Of a stretch of 64,000 nt of DNA, positions 53,515 through 63,104 are shown in pieces. This DNA comes from Prolixibacteraceae bacterium (GTDB lineage Bacteria > Bacteroidota > Bacteroidia > Bacteroidales > Prolixibacteraceae), in NCBI GenBank assembly GCA_947475715.1, contig CANJNY010000005.1, positions 34,654 through 98,653 on the forward strand, in the 5' to 3' direction. The notes under the pieces were generated by a model that saw only the letters and a program-made list of their open reading frames with translations, was not told where the DNA came from and made no database searches. Position 1 is the stretch's first letter, and each line of letters starts with the position of its first letter. The position numbers and the translations under genes were made by a program.

Positions 53515-54789
53515 ATGCAAATCTACCGTTACCCTCTGATTAACTCCTGGCCGGAAATTACCAGACGCCCAACTTCCGATTTCCTCGATAAAATAGATAC
53601 GGTAAGTAAGGTGATGGCTAAAATTCGTACTGAAGGTGATTCTGCGATCCGTAAATTCACCAAACAGTTCGATCATGCTGATATCCATGATTTTAAGGTG
53701 TCGGAGGATGAAATCGACGAGGCGGTGAAGAGTCTGACACCTGCCCTGAAAAATGCAATTCTTATTGCAGCTCAGAATATCGATACATTTCATGTGGCTC
53801 AGAAATTCACACCTCGGGTCATTGAGACAATGCCAGGGGTGAAATGCTGGCAGAAATCTTTGCCAATTGAACGGGTTGGCTTATATATACCGGGTGGTTC
53901 AGCACCACTCTTTTCAACGGTTCTTATGCTTGGTATTCCTGCAATGATTGCGGGTTGCCGCAATGTGATCTTATGTACTCCCCCTGATAAAAAAGGGAAA
54001 ATACATCCAGCAATACTTTATGCTGCTTCGGTTTGTCATATTACAGAAATATATAAAATTGGAGGAATGCAAGCCATCGGAGCAATGGCTTACGGCTCCC
54101 AAACAGTACCCAAAGTCGATAAGATTTTCGGTCCCGGAAATTCATGGGTTACCGCAGCTAAACAATTTGTTGCAAATGCCGATTGTGCTATTGATATGCC
54201 TGCCGGACCTTCGGAGGTGGCTGTGATGGCAGACGAAACTTCAAATCCTGCTTTTGTGGCTGCAGATCTGCTTTCTCAGGCAGAGCATGGGCCCGATAGT
54301 CAGGTTATATTAATTACAACTCAGGAGCATTTGATTAAAGAGGTTATTAAAGTGATGGGAAAGCAACTTAAAGAGTTGCCGCGCTCTGAAATAGCCACCA
54401 AAGCGCTGGAAAACAGTCGGGCAATCCTTGTTCACGATGTTGAGGAGATGATTGGACTGATGAACTATTACGCACCTGAACATTTGATTATTGCTACAAG
54501 GGATGCCAGGGAGCTTGCAGAACGGATTACCAATGCAGGATCGGTTTTTATCGGCAATTATACTCCGGAAAGTGCCGGAGATTATGCCTCCGGTACAAAT
54601 CATACCCTGCCTACAAACGGTTGGGCAAAATCTTTTAGCGGGATAGGTTTGGACAGTTTTTGCAAGAAAATTACCTATCAGGAGATTACAAGGGAGGGAT
54701 TCCAATTGCTGGGCCCGGTTATTGAAGAGATGGCTCAGGCAGAACAACTCTTTGCACATAAAAATGCTGCAACCCTCAGAATGAAGTAA
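53515..54789 (+). CDS. hisD: histidinol dehydrogenase
   Basis: 424 residues. It oxidises histidinol to histidine in two NAD-dependent steps. Signature segments are ERVGLYIPGGSAPLFSTVLMLGIPA, IGGMQAIGAMAYGSQTVPKVDKIFGPGNSWV with the active-site region, MPAGPSEVAVMADE and LLSQAEHGPDSQ with the zinc/substrate His. The start is 10 bp after hisG. Confidence 0.97.
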   Translation: MQIYRYPLINSWPEITRRPTSDFLDKIDTVSKVMAKIRTEGDSAIRKFTKQFDHADIHDFKVSEDEIDEAVKSLTPALKNAILIAAQNIDTFHVAQKFTPRVIETMPGVKCWQKSLPIERVGLYIPGGSAPLFSTVLMLGIPAMIAGCRNVILCTPPDKKGKIHPAILYAASVCHITEIYKIGGMQAIGAMAYGSQTVPKVDKIFGPGNSWVTAAKQFVANADCAIDMPAGPSEVAVMADETSNPAFVAADLLSQAEHGPDSQVILITTQEHLIKEVIKVMGKQLKELPRSEIATKALENSRAILVHDVEEMIGLMNYYAPEHLIIATRDARELAERITNAGSVFIGNYTPESAGDYASGTNHTLPTNGWAKSFSGIGLDSFCKKITYQEITREGFQLLGPVIEEMAQAEQLFAHKNAATLRMK

Positions 54790-54799
54790 AGAAACAAGT

Positions 54800-55837
54800 A
54801 TGAGTTTAGATATTAGTAAATTATTAAGGGAGAATATCCGAAATCTTAAACCTTATTCCAGCGCCAGGGATGAATTTTCCGGGGAGGCCGCTGTTTTTCT
54901 CGATGCCAATGAGAATCCCTTCAACGCCCCCTGGAACAGATATCCCGATCCGCATCAGCGAATTCTAAAAGCCAGGGTGGGTGAGATTAAAAATATAGCC
55001 TCTCAAAATATATTTCTGGGTAATGGCAGTGATGAGCCTATCGATTTGCTGTTTCGTGCCTTTTGTGAACCCGGAAAAGATAATGTGGTCTCCATAAATC
55101 CCACTTACGGCATGTACCGTGTAGCTGCTGATACAAATAATATCGTAGTGAATCTGGTTTCGCTTAATGCCGATTTTGAACTGGAGGCTGAAGCCGTTAT
55201 GGCAGCAGTTACTCCTGATACAAAGATAATTTTTCTTTGCTCACCGAATAATCCAACCGGTAATGCTTTGGATAGCCATGAAATGCTTAAGATTATTGAG
55301 GGTTTTGAAGGTTTAGTTGTGGTTGATGAAGCGTATATCGATTTCTGCCCGGAAAAGTCACTGCTCCCTGAGCTGGATAAATATCCTAACCTTGTAATCC
55401 TTCAGACCTTTTCAAAAGCCTGGGGAATGGCAGGGCTTCGCCTTGGCATGGCATTTGCCAGCGAACTAATTATTGATGTTTTAAGCCGGATTAAATATCC
55501 CTATAACCTCAATATTATGACTCAGCAAAAAGGGCTCGAGCTTTTAGCCAATGATCAGTTAAAATTGGAATGGGTAGCGCTGATTCTTAAAGAACGTGGA
55601 AAAATGATCAGTAATCTAAATAAATATCCGTTTGTTGTTAAAGTTTATCCATCGGATGCCAATTTCATACTGGTTCAAATGCATGATCCCCGGGGAATAT
55701 ATAATTACCTTGTAGAAGAGCAAATTATTGTTCGCGATCGCTCTTCTATTGCCCTTTGCGAAGGTTGCCTCCGTATCAGCGTAGGCTCCCCGGAGGAAAA
55801 TGCAACATTGATTGAGGCATTCGACCAGTTGATTTAA
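54800..55837 (+). CDS. hisC: histidinol-phosphate aminotransferase
   Basis: 345 residues, a class I/II PLP aminotransferase. Motifs: FLDANENPFNAPWNRYPDPHQ at the N-terminus, IFLGNGSDEPIDLLFRAF, FLCSPNNPTGNALD, VVVDEAYIDF, and the PLP lysine in QTFSKAWGMAGLRLG. It converts imidazole-acetol phosphate to histidinol phosphate. 10 bp separate it from hisD, and 152 bp lie before hisB. Confidence 0.96.
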   Translation: MSLDISKLLRENIRNLKPYSSARDEFSGEAAVFLDANENPFNAPWNRYPDPHQRILKARVGEIKNIASQNIFLGNGSDEPIDLLFRAFCEPGKDNVVSINPTYGMYRVAADTNNIVVNLVSLNADFELEAEAVMAAVTPDTKIIFLCSPNNPTGNALDSHEMLKIIEGFEGLVVVDEAYIDFCPEKSLLPELDKYPNLVILQTFSKAWGMAGLRLGMAFASELIIDVLSRIKYPYNLNIMTQQKGLELLANDQLKLEWVALILKERGKMISNLNKYPFVVKVYPSDANFILVQMHDPRGIYNYLVEEQIIVRDRSSIALCEGCLRISVGSPEENATLIEAFDQLI

Positions 55838-55989
55838 TGATTTAAGCATAAAATATTCAGGCTTAAAAGTGTATTGATTAAAAAAAAACAGTAATAAGTT
55901 GAATTTTCTGTTGGCGATTTCTTATCTTTAAGAAGAATGAAATTTTATTACCCAACAAAAAATAGCGCTTTGATAATTTAATAAGTAGC

Positions 55990-57114
55990 ATGAAAAAAAT
56001 TCTTTTTATAGATCGGGACGGAACACTGATCGTTGAGCCAACCACTGATATGCAGGTCGATTCGCTGGAAAAGCTTGAGTTTATTCCAGGCGTTTTCCGT
56101 AACCTCTATAATATTCAAAAACTCACCAGTTTTGAGTTGGTAATTGTCTCAAATCAGGATGGATTGGGTACCACTTCCTTTCCCGAGGAGACGTTTTGGC
56201 CTGCTCAGCAGATGATGTTAAAAGCTTTCGAAAACGAAGGTGTAACCTTTACTAAGATACATATTGATCCCACATTTCCGGATGAGAAATCACCGAATAG
56301 AAAACCGGGGACAGGAATGTTGAAAGAGTATTTCTCCAAAGAATACGATCTCGCCGGCTCATTTGTAATTGGTGACCGTATTACGGATATGGAACTGGCG
56401 AAAAACCTTGGTGCTCAGGGTATATTCTTTGGTACACAGAATCAGGAAATAATATTGAAAGAGAGCGGATTAGAACCCAATTGTGCCTTGCTCTCCGATA
56501 ATTGGGATACTATTTTTAATTTCCTGGCTATTGGAGATCGGTCCGCCATTGTGAGCAGAAAAACTGCCGAAACAGATATCTATGTCGAGTTGAAATTGGA
56601 TGGAACAGGTAAATGTCAGGTTAGTACAGGGCTGGCATTTTTTGACCATATGCTTGATCAGATCGGACGTCATTCGGGTTGCGACCTGATTATTAAAGTA
56701 CATGGTGATCTGGCTGTCGATGAGCATCATACGATAGAAGACACCGGCATTGCACTTGGAGAGGCTATTCGAAAAGCGCTCGGCGATAAACGGGGTATCG
56801 AACGTTACGGCTATTGCTTGCCTATGGACGACTGCCTTGCACAGGTGGCGCTCGATTTTGGAGGAAGACCCTGGATCGTGTGGGATGCTGAATTTAAGCG
56901 GGAAAAAGTTGGCGAGATGCCTACCGAAATGTTCTTTCATTTCTTTAAGTCATTGTCAGATTCGGCTCTCGCTAATCTGAACATAAAGGCTGAGGGGAGT
57001 AATGAACATCATAAGATTGAAGGGATCTTTAAGGCATTTGCCCGCGCCATGAAAATGGCTATTCGCAAAGATCCATTCGTTCAGTTACTTCCAAGCACGA
57101 AAGGAGTTCTTTAA
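55990..57114 (+). CDS. hisB: bifunctional histidinol-phosphatase / imidazoleglycerol-phosphate dehydratase
   Basis: 374 residues. The N-terminal ~165 residues are a HAD phosphatase ([38 protein letters not shown]); the C-terminal ~200 are IGPD with [30 protein letters not shown] and [17 protein letters not shown], which bind the metal pair. The fusion catalyses steps 6 and 8 of the pathway. The E. coli HisB-N zinc loop (Cys-x-His...Cys-x-Cys) is replaced by [21 protein letters not shown], without Cys. Confidence 0.96.
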   Translation: MKKILFIDRDGTLIVEPTTDMQVDSLEKLEFIPGVFRNLYNIQKLTSFELVIVSNQDGLGTTSFPEETFWPAQQMMLKAFENEGVTFTKIHIDPTFPDEKSPNRKPGTGMLKEYFSKEYDLAGSFVIGDRITDMELAKNLGAQGIFFGTQNQEIILKESGLEPNCALLSDNWDTIFNFLAIGDRSAIVSRKTAETDIYVELKLDGTGKCQVSTGLAFFDHMLDQIGRHSGCDLIIKVHGDLAVDEHHTIEDTGIALGEAIRKALGDKRGIERYGYCLPMDDCLAQVALDFGGRPWIVWDAEFKREKVGEMPTEMFFHFFKSLSDSALANLNIKAEGSNEHHKIEGIFKAFARAMKMAIRKDPFVQLLPSTKGVL

Positions 57115-57165
57115 ACGGTTTAACGATAGAAACAATTGAACATTCAATACCTTTAAATTTTTTAT

Positions 57166-58050
57166 ATGCAATCGATTCGCAAAGATTCCGGATTGAAAAA
57201 TACGGCAATTCTACTCATTTATTGTTCCGACAGGCAAGGAATATTAGCTGCGGTAACCGAATTTTTGAACGAAAATCGGGGGAATATTATTTATCTTGAT
57301 CAGCATGTCGATCATGAGGAGGGATTGTTTTATATGCGTGTAGAATGGGAATTGGAGAAATTTGCAATTCCAAGAGAGAAAATATCGGATTACTTTCAAA
57401 CACTCATTGCCCGGAAATTTGATATCGTTTTTTCGCTTCATTTTTCTGATAAGAAGCCCAGAATGGCGGTTTTTGTATCAAAAATGTCTCACTGTCTGTT
57501 TGATATCCTTTCGAGGTACACCGCAGGTGACTGGGATACTGAAATTCCGCTTATTATTAGCAACCACGATACCTTACGTCCGATTGCAGAACGTTTTGGA
57601 ATTGATTTTCATCTGATTGAAAAGAGTAGCTCCAACAAAGCGGAACAAGAGCTTCTCGAAATCGAAATTTTAGAACAATATAAGGTTGATTTTGTAGTTC
57701 TTGCCAGATATATGCAGGTGCTGTCGGATCAATTTGTAGCTAATTTTCCCAACCGGATAATTAATATTCATCACTCCTTTTTACCTGCGTTTGCCGGTGC
57801 AAAACCTTATCATGCAGCACACGAACGTGGCGTAAAAATCATTGGTGCTACCAGTCATTATGTGACTGCTGATCTTGATGCTGGCCCAATTATAGCTCAG
57901 GATGTTGTCAGGATTTCTCATATTGATAATGTTGACAGCTTAATTCGTAAAGGACGCGATCTTGAAAAAATCGTGTTAAGCGAAGCTGTATATAAACATC
58001 TTCAACGTAAAATTCTGGTTTATAACAATCGAACGGTAGTTTTCAATTAA
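57166..58050 (+). CDS. purU: formyltetrahydrofolate deformylase
   Basis: 294 residues. An N-terminal ACT domain (TAILLIYCSDRQGILAAVTEFL, ~10-95) is followed by a formyltransferase-fold domain with VVLARYMQVLSDQFV, NIHHSFLPAFAGAKPYHAAHERGVKIIGAT and the Asp in ADLDAGPIIAQD. It hydrolyses 10-formyl-THF to formate and THF. This lies in the middle of the his operon, between hisB and a thioredoxin-like gene, 51 bp after hisB. The product formate/THF balance ties to purines and hence to AICAR from histidine synthesis, which may explain the placement. Confidence 0.94.
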   Translation: MQSIRKDSGLKNTAILLIYCSDRQGILAAVTEFLNENRGNIIYLDQHVDHEEGLFYMRVEWELEKFAIPREKISDYFQTLIARKFDIVFSLHFSDKKPRMAVFVSKMSHCLFDILSRYTAGDWDTEIPLIISNHDTLRPIAERFGIDFHLIEKSSSNKAEQELLEIEILEQYKVDFVVLARYMQVLSDQFVANFPNRIINIHHSFLPAFAGAKPYHAAHERGVKIIGATSHYVTADLDAGPIIAQDVVRISHIDNVDSLIRKGRDLEKIVLSEAVYKHLQRKILVYNNRTVVFN

Positions 58051-58061
58051 AACCAATTCTT

Positions 58062-58625
58062 ATGAGAAGCATATTTTGTAATCCCAGGATCGTTTTTTTA
58101 TTTGGAATATTGCTTTTCTCCAATGTTTTTGGCCAATCAACATTTGAAATTCCAAAACAGGTAATTCCTGAGGATTATGAGTTTACAGTCAAAATAGGGG
58201 ATACGATTCCAGATTTTACGCTCACTCTCTCCAATGGCAAAAAGGTTACTTCGCTCGAGTGGAGAGGAAAGGTTGTTATGCTTCAGTTTACAGCAAGCTG
58301 GTGTGGCGTTTGCCGCAAAGAGATCCCCTTTATTCAAAAAGACATCTGGGCGAAATATAAACACAATTCCGATTTCTTACTCTTCGGTATTGATCGTGAC
58401 GAACCGGTTGAAAAGGTTAAACGGTATCAGAAAGAGATGAATATTTCTTATCCTTTAGCCTTGGATCAGGATGCTGACGTGTTTGGGCTTTTCGCCGATA
58501 AACGGGCAGGAGTTACCCGAAATGTGGTAATTGACCGTTCAGGGAAAATTGTTTTTATGACAAGGCTTTTCAAAGAGAAGGAGTTTAAGGAAATGGTAAA
58601 GATTATTTCTCTGCTCTTAAAATAA
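58062..58625 (+). CDS. secreted TlpA-type thioredoxin-like protein
   Basis: 187 residues with a signal peptide (IVFLFGILLFSNVFGQS). The thioredoxin/AhpC-TSA domain has GDTIPDFTLTLSNGKKVTSLEWRGKVVMLQFTASWCGVCRKEIPF with the C-G-V-C redox pair, and the later GIDRDEPVEKVKRYQKEM segment. It probably acts in the periplasm as a thiol-disulfide reductase, as in ResA/TlpA. It lies 11 bp after purU and 24 bp before hisH, co-directional with the his genes; no functional link to histidine is apparent. Confidence 0.85.
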   Translation: MRSIFCNPRIVFLFGILLFSNVFGQSTFEIPKQVIPEDYEFTVKIGDTIPDFTLTLSNGKKVTSLEWRGKVVMLQFTASWCGVCRKEIPFIQKDIWAKYKHNSDFLLFGIDRDEPVEKVKRYQKEMNISYPLALDQDADVFGLFADKRAGVTRNVVIDRSGKIVFMTRLFKEKEFKEMVKIISLLLK

Positions 58626-58649
58626 AAATTAACTAGCAACAATTTTTAA

Positions 58650-59255
58650 ATGAAGATTGTAATTATAAAATATAATGCCGGAAATATCCGGTCAGTCGAT
58701 TTTGCGCTCCAACGACTCGGAATTTCAGCTTTGATAACGGACGATCACGATGAGATCCGATCTGCAGACCGGGTTATTTTCCCGGGAGTTGGGGAGGCCT
58801 CCACGACAATGAATTATCTTAAAATGCATAAACTTGATGCCTTGATTTGTGACCTAAAACAGCCTGTTTTGGGTGTTTGTCTTGGGCTGCAGCTGATGTG
58901 TACCCATTCCGAGGAGGGTGACACGACCTGTCTGGGTATTTTTCCTGAGCGAGTAAGAAAATTCGTGGCACTACCCGACGATTCGGCTTCATTTAAAATT
59001 CCGCACATGGGTTGGAATAGTGTTTCAGATCTTAAAACTTCCCTTTTCCGTGGAATCAGTGAAGCCGATTATTTTTACTTCGTTCACTCATACTATGCCA
59101 CAACAGGTGCTGATACGGCTGCGACCTGTAATTACCTTGTCCCTTTTAGTGCTGCCCTTCAGCGTGATAATTTTTATGCAACACAATTCCATCCGGAGAA
59201 AAGCGGTGCAACAGGCGCAAAAATTCTGGGCAACTTCATAAATCTAAAAGTTTGA
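58650..59255 (+). CDS. hisH: imidazole glycerol phosphate synthase, glutaminase subunit
   Basis: 201 residues, class I glutamine amidotransferase. Catalytic Cys is in VLGVCLGLQLMC, His and Glu in ATQFHPEKSGATG. The N-terminal IIKYNAGNIRSVDFALQRLGI is typical. It supplies ammonia to HisF for ring closure. Its stop lies 8 bp before the hisA ATG. Confidence 0.97.
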   Translation: MKIVIIKYNAGNIRSVDFALQRLGISALITDDHDEIRSADRVIFPGVGEASTTMNYLKMHKLDALICDLKQPVLGVCLGLQLMCTHSEEGDTTCLGIFPERVRKFVALPDDSASFKIPHMGWNSVSDLKTSLFRGISEADYFYFVHSYYATTGADTAATCNYLVPFSAALQRDNFYATQFHPEKSGATGAKILGNFINLKV

Positions 59256-59263
59256 AAATTAAT

Positions 59264-59986
59264 ATGATTGAAATTATTCCGGCTATCGACATTATCGATG
59301 GTAAATGTGTGCGCCTGAGTCAGGGTGATTATGGACAAAAAACAATTTACAATGAAAATCCCCTTGATGTAGCTAAAATGTTCGAGGATGCTGGCATTAA
59401 AAGATTGCATCTGGTTGATCTCGATGGCGCTAAAGCTCACCACATTGTAAATCAAAAGGTATTGCAGAATATTGCATCTCATACCGGTTTAATAATCGAC
59501 TTTGGAGGTGGACTGAAATCGGATGAAGATCTTAAGATTGCTTTCGAATCAGGAGCTTCTATGGTTACCGGAGGGAGCATCGCGGTAAAATCTCCCGAGA
59601 TTTTTATGCAGTGGATTCAAAAATATGGTGCCGATAAAATAATTCTTGGTGCCGATGCAAAGGATGAAATGATTGCTGTTGCAGGATGGCAGGAGAGTAC
59701 CGGAGTAGATATTTTTTCGTTTATCAGGGAGTGGTACTCCAACGGAATTACTAAAATTATAAGTACCGATATAAGTCGTGACGGAATGTTACAAGGGGCT
59801 GCAATCGATCTTTATATTAAAATTCTTGGTGCTGTGCCCGGCGCCTACCTTATTGCAAGTGGCGGTGTAAGCTCGATGTCAGATATCATCGAATTACATC
59901 AGGCCGGCATTCCTGCTGTGATTACCGGTAAAGCGATTTATGAAGGGCGAATATCCATGGATCAGATCAGTGAGTATATCCGATAA
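59264..59986 (+). CDS. hisA: phosphoribosylformimino-AICAR-phosphate isomerase
   Basis: About 240 residues from the ATG at 59264 (MIEIIPAIDIIDGKCVRLSQGDY); the TTG at 59252 overlaps hisH and is not needed. A (beta-alpha)8 barrel with the catalytic Asp in PAIDI, phosphate-binding DFGGGLKSDEDL and TGGSIAVKSPE, and a second Asp in IISTDISRDGML. It performs the Amadori rearrangement in histidine synthesis. Confidence 0.96.
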   Translation: MIEIIPAIDIIDGKCVRLSQGDYGQKTIYNENPLDVAKMFEDAGIKRLHLVDLDGAKAHHIVNQKVLQNIASHTGLIIDFGGGLKSDEDLKIAFESGASMVTGGSIAVKSPEIFMQWIQKYGADKIILGADAKDEMIAVAGWQESTGVDIFSFIREWYSNGITKIISTDISRDGMLQGAAIDLYIKILGAVPGAYLIASGGVSSMSDIIELHQAGIPAVITGKAIYEGRISMDQISEYIR

Positions 59987-60015
59987 CCTTTTAATGAAAC
60001 ATTTAAATCTTACAA

Positions 60016-60768
60016 ATGCTGGCAAAACGAATTATACCATGTCTTGATATCAGGGACGGACAAACCGTTAAGGGGGTCAATTTCGTAAATATCATCAATG
60101 TTGGAGATCCGGTGGAACTGGGGAAATTATATGCAGAACAGGGGGCGGATGAACTCGTCTTTCTCGATATTACGGCAACCCATGAGGGGCGTAAAACGTT
60201 TGTGGAACTGGTTAAACGTATTGCCCAAAATCTCGATATCCCTTTTACCGTTGGCGGCGGAATAAGCGAAATTCGGGATGCCGAAGCATTACTTGCTGCT
60301 GGTGCAGATAAGATATCGATAAATTCATCAGCCGTACGAAATCCTCAACTTATTGATGATTTGGCCCGGAACTTTGGGAGCCAGTTTGTTGTGGTTGCCA
60401 TAGATGCCCGTGAAGCTCATAACCATTGGACTGTTACCGTAAACGGTGGCCGTATTCCAACCGACAGGGAATTATTCTCCTGGGCTAAAGAGGCTGAAAG
60501 TCGCGGGGCAGGTGAGATACTTTTCACTTCAATGAACCACGATGGCACTAAAAATGGTTTCGCAAATAACGAGCTGGCTAAGCTTTCCGATAGTTTAACC
60601 ATCCCCCTGATCGCCTCGGGTGGAGCAGGAAGTATGGAACATTTTTCTGATGTATTTACACTTGGAAAAGCCGATGCAGGATTGGCCGCCAGTATTTTCC
60701 ATTTTCGCGAAATTGCCATTCCCGATCTAAAGCATTACCTTCGCGAACGCGGCATTTGTGTACGATAA
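60016..60768 (+). CDS. hisF: imidazole glycerol phosphate synthase, cyclase subunit
   Basis: 250 residues, a barrel paralogous to HisA. Motifs: [19 protein letters not shown] with the first catalytic Asp, [51 protein letters not shown] with the second Asp, and [12 protein letters not shown]. With HisH it makes imidazole glycerol phosphate and AICAR. It is 29 bp after hisA. Confidence 0.97.
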   Translation: MLAKRIIPCLDIRDGQTVKGVNFVNIINVGDPVELGKLYAEQGADELVFLDITATHEGRKTFVELVKRIAQNLDIPFTVGGGISEIRDAEALLAAGADKISINSSAVRNPQLIDDLARNFGSQFVVVAIDAREAHNHWTVTVNGGRIPTDRELFSWAKEAESRGAGEILFTSMNHDGTKNGFANNELAKLSDSLTIPLIASGGAGSMEHFSDVFTLGKADAGLAASIFHFREIAIPDLKHYLRERGICVR

Positions 60769-60849
60769 ATTAATGAAGTTTTAAACCTTGAACCAATGTT
60801 ATTTAAGGTCATTAAAAGGAATAAAGAAATAAACTGATAGATTAAATAT

Positions 60850-61449
60850 ATGGAGCTTAATTTCAATAAATTAACAGGCGATCTTCTTCCTGCTGTAATT
60901 CAGGATAATACAACGGGCAAGGTGCTGATGCTCGGCTTTATGAATAAGGAGGCTTACGATAAAACGGTGGAATCTAACCTGGTTACCTTTTATAGCCGCA
61001 CCAAAAACAGACTTTGGACTAAGGGGGAAGAGTCAGGCAATTTTTTAAATGTGGTTTCTATGCAAGCTGATTGCGATCAGGATACCCTCTTAATTAAAGT
61101 TAATCCTGTCGGTCCCGTTTGTCATAAGGGAACTGATACCTGCTGGGGTGAAGTAAATAAAGTTGAGGACGTTATGTTCCTGAAGCACCTGCAGGATTTT
61201 ATCGATGAGCGCAAAAGAGTGATGCCGAAAGGATCATATACCACGTCACTTTTTGAGGATGGCGTTTCTCGTATGGCCCAAAAGGTTGGTGAAGAGGCTA
61301 TTGAAACGGTTATCGAAGCAATGGCAAATAACGATGAACGGTTACTGTATGAGGCTTCAGATCTGGTTTATCATTTAATTGTCCTTCTGGCACACAAGGG
61401 TTATCGAATAGAAGATATTGCAAATGAATTAAAAAAGAGACACAAATAA
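60850..61449 (+). CDS. hisIE: bifunctional phosphoribosyl-AMP cyclohydrolase / phosphoribosyl-ATP pyrophosphatase
   Basis: 199 residues. HisI occupies ~1-105 with VLMLGFMNKEAYDKT, FYSRTKNRLWTKGEESGN and the metal-binding MQADCDQDTLL and GPVCHKGTDTCW cysteines. HisE occupies ~110-199 with KGSYTTSLFEDGVSRMAQKVGEEAIETVIEA and SDLVYHLIVLL. It performs steps 2 and 3 of histidine synthesis and closes the his gene order. The next gene starts 4 bp later. Confidence 0.96.
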   Translation: MELNFNKLTGDLLPAVIQDNTTGKVLMLGFMNKEAYDKTVESNLVTFYSRTKNRLWTKGEESGNFLNVVSMQADCDQDTLLIKVNPVGPVCHKGTDTCWGEVNKVEDVMFLKHLQDFIDERKRVMPKGSYTTSLFEDGVSRMAQKVGEEAIETVIEAMANNDERLLYEASDLVYHLIVLLAHKGYRIEDIANELKKRHK

Positions 61450-61453
61450 ATTT

Positions 61454-62314
61454 ATGAGAAGAAGATTGTCCGTGTTATCCATATTTGTATACTTATTGTG
61501 TTGCCTGCCGCTCTATATTTGTGCTGCTCCAAAGGTTATCGTTACCGAAAAGGATAAATTGATTCTTCAGGAAAAACTGGAAAGATTTTCGACCAAGGTT
61601 AACCTTTCAACAGGTGCATTGATGCTGGCCATAGGTGTTGACTTTGAAGGCACTCCCTATGTCGCTCAAACACTTGATCTTAATATCGATGAGAATCTTG
61701 TTGTGAATTTGCGTGAATTGGATTGCACAACCTTTGTTGAGAATTGTCTGGCAATTGCACGTACTGTTAAAAGTCTAAAACCCTCCTACGATACATTCAT
61801 TGCTGAGCTTGAAAAAATCAGATACCGTAATGGTCACCTCAATGGGTATGTCAGTCGGTTGCATTATTTCAGCGAATGGATTGCCGACAATGAGAAAAGA
61901 GGGATTGTCACTGATGTTACTTCCCGTCTGGGGGGATTGAAATTCCCGCTTTTACTTACTTTTATGAGCACTCATCCCGATTCGTATCCACAGCTGAAAA
62001 ACAGCCCTACGCTTATAAATAAGATGAAACTCATTGAAAAAGAGGTCTCAAATCATCATTTTTACGCCATACCCAAGGAGCAGGTTCCAGATCATGAAAG
62101 CGAAATGGTGGATGGGGATATTATCGCCCTTACGACCAAAATTGCCGGCTTAGACGTTACTCACCTGGGATTGGTTTGCAAGATCCAGGGAGAGATTTTT
62201 CTTCTTAATGGCTCGTCACGCGGGGGAAAAGTTGAAACTACTCCGGTTCCATTGCGTGATTACCTTATGAAGTCGAAAATTACCACAGGTATTTTTGTCG
62301 TAAGAGCGAATTAG
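61454..62314 (+). CDS. DUF1460 amidase-like secreted protein
   Basis: 286 residues. A signal peptide (LSVLSIFVYLLCCLPLYICAA) precedes a DUF1460 domain, a NlpC/P60-like fold described as N-acetylmuramoyl-L-alanine amidase-like. The catalytic Cys lies in VNLRELDCTTFVENCLA and a later His in AGLDVTHLGLVC, with the third residue probably in the FLLNGSSRGGK region. It would act on peptidoglycan in the periplasm. It follows hisIE by only 4 bp, so read-through from the his operon is likely, although the functions are unrelated. Confidence 0.82.
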   Translation: MRRRLSVLSIFVYLLCCLPLYICAAPKVIVTEKDKLILQEKLERFSTKVNLSTGALMLAIGVDFEGTPYVAQTLDLNIDENLVVNLRELDCTTFVENCLAIARTVKSLKPSYDTFIAELEKIRYRNGHLNGYVSRLHYFSEWIADNEKRGIVTDVTSRLGGLKFPLLLTFMSTHPDSYPQLKNSPTLINKMKLIEKEVSNHHFYAIPKEQVPDHESEMVDGDIIALTTKIAGLDVTHLGLVCKIQGEIFLLNGSSRGGKVETTPVPLRDYLMKSKITTGIFVVRAN

Positions 62315-62422
62315 AGTGAATTTAAATCATTTTATATTCGATTTAACCATTATTTAATATCCAATTTGTAACCTTTTACAGATAGGATTGTAGTCTATTG
62401 TATTAACATTAAACAAAAAAAA

Positions 62423-63052
62423 ATGAGCATTATTACAGAATTGAATAATCGTTACGCAACAAAGCTTTTTGATTCGTCAAAAAAGATTTCTGAAGCAGAT
62501 ATGGATATATTATTGGAGGCTATCCGTTTATCCCCTTCATCCTATGGATTTCAACCATATAAGGTATTAATTGTTGAAGATCCTAAAATCAGAGCTGAGC
62601 TTAGAACTGCAGCTTATGGCCAGTCTCAGATTACTGATGCCTCTGCTATTTTGGTTTTTTCGGTAAAGTATGAGGCGGATGAAAAAACCGCGGACGAATT
62701 TATATCCGTGGTATCCCAGGCGCGCAATGTATCGGTTGAAAATTTGGCTCCCTATGGTGATATGATCAAAGGAACATTGAGCAGCCTTAGTGCGGAACAG
62801 TTGGAAACATGGGTTAGCAAACAGGCCTATATTGCGCTTGGTTTTGGGCTTGTAGCTTCTGCTGTTTTGGGAATCGATTCTTGTCCGATGGAGGGTTTCA
62901 GTTCGGACGAATTTGACCGGATACTTGATCTTAAAAAATTGGGTCTTAAGTCCAAGATCGTACTTGCTGTAGGATACCGTTCTGCGGAGGATAATTACCA
63001 GCACTTACCGAAAGTAAGGTATTCGAAAGAGGACTTTTTCATTAAGTACTAA
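62423..63052 (+). CDS. NAD(P)H-dependent nitroreductase family protein
   Basis: 209 residues. FMN-binding pattern NNRYATKLFDSSKKISEADMDILLEAIRLSPSSYGFQPYKVLIVED at the N-terminus and LGLKSKIVLAVGYRSAEDNY at the C-terminus fit the NfsB-like nitroreductase family. These dimeric flavoenzymes reduce nitro-aromatics, quinones or enones. The physiological substrate is unknown. The stretch upstream (108 bp) holds no visible gene, and it ends at a strong hairpin. Confidence 0.88.
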   Translation: MSIITELNNRYATKLFDSSKKISEADMDILLEAIRLSPSSYGFQPYKVLIVEDPKIRAELRTAAYGQSQITDASAILVFSVKYEADEKTADEFISVVSQARNVSVENLAPYGDMIKGTLSSLSAEQLETWVSKQAYIALGFGLVASAVLGIDSCPMEGFSSDEFDRILDLKKLGLKSKIVLAVGYRSAEDNYQHLPKVRYSKEDFFIKY

Positions 63053-63055
63053 AAT

Positions 63056-63086
63056 AAAAAGACCGGTTGAATGACCGGTCTTTTTT
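63056..63086. terminator. bidirectional terminator between nitroreductase and gltD genes
   Basis: The arms AAAAAGACCGGT and ACCGGTCTTTTT are perfect complements around TGAATG, with T-runs on both strands. Position between convergent genes makes it a shared terminator. Confidence 0.85.
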
Positions 63087-63104
63087 ATTTTAAAGTTGTG
63101 TTTT

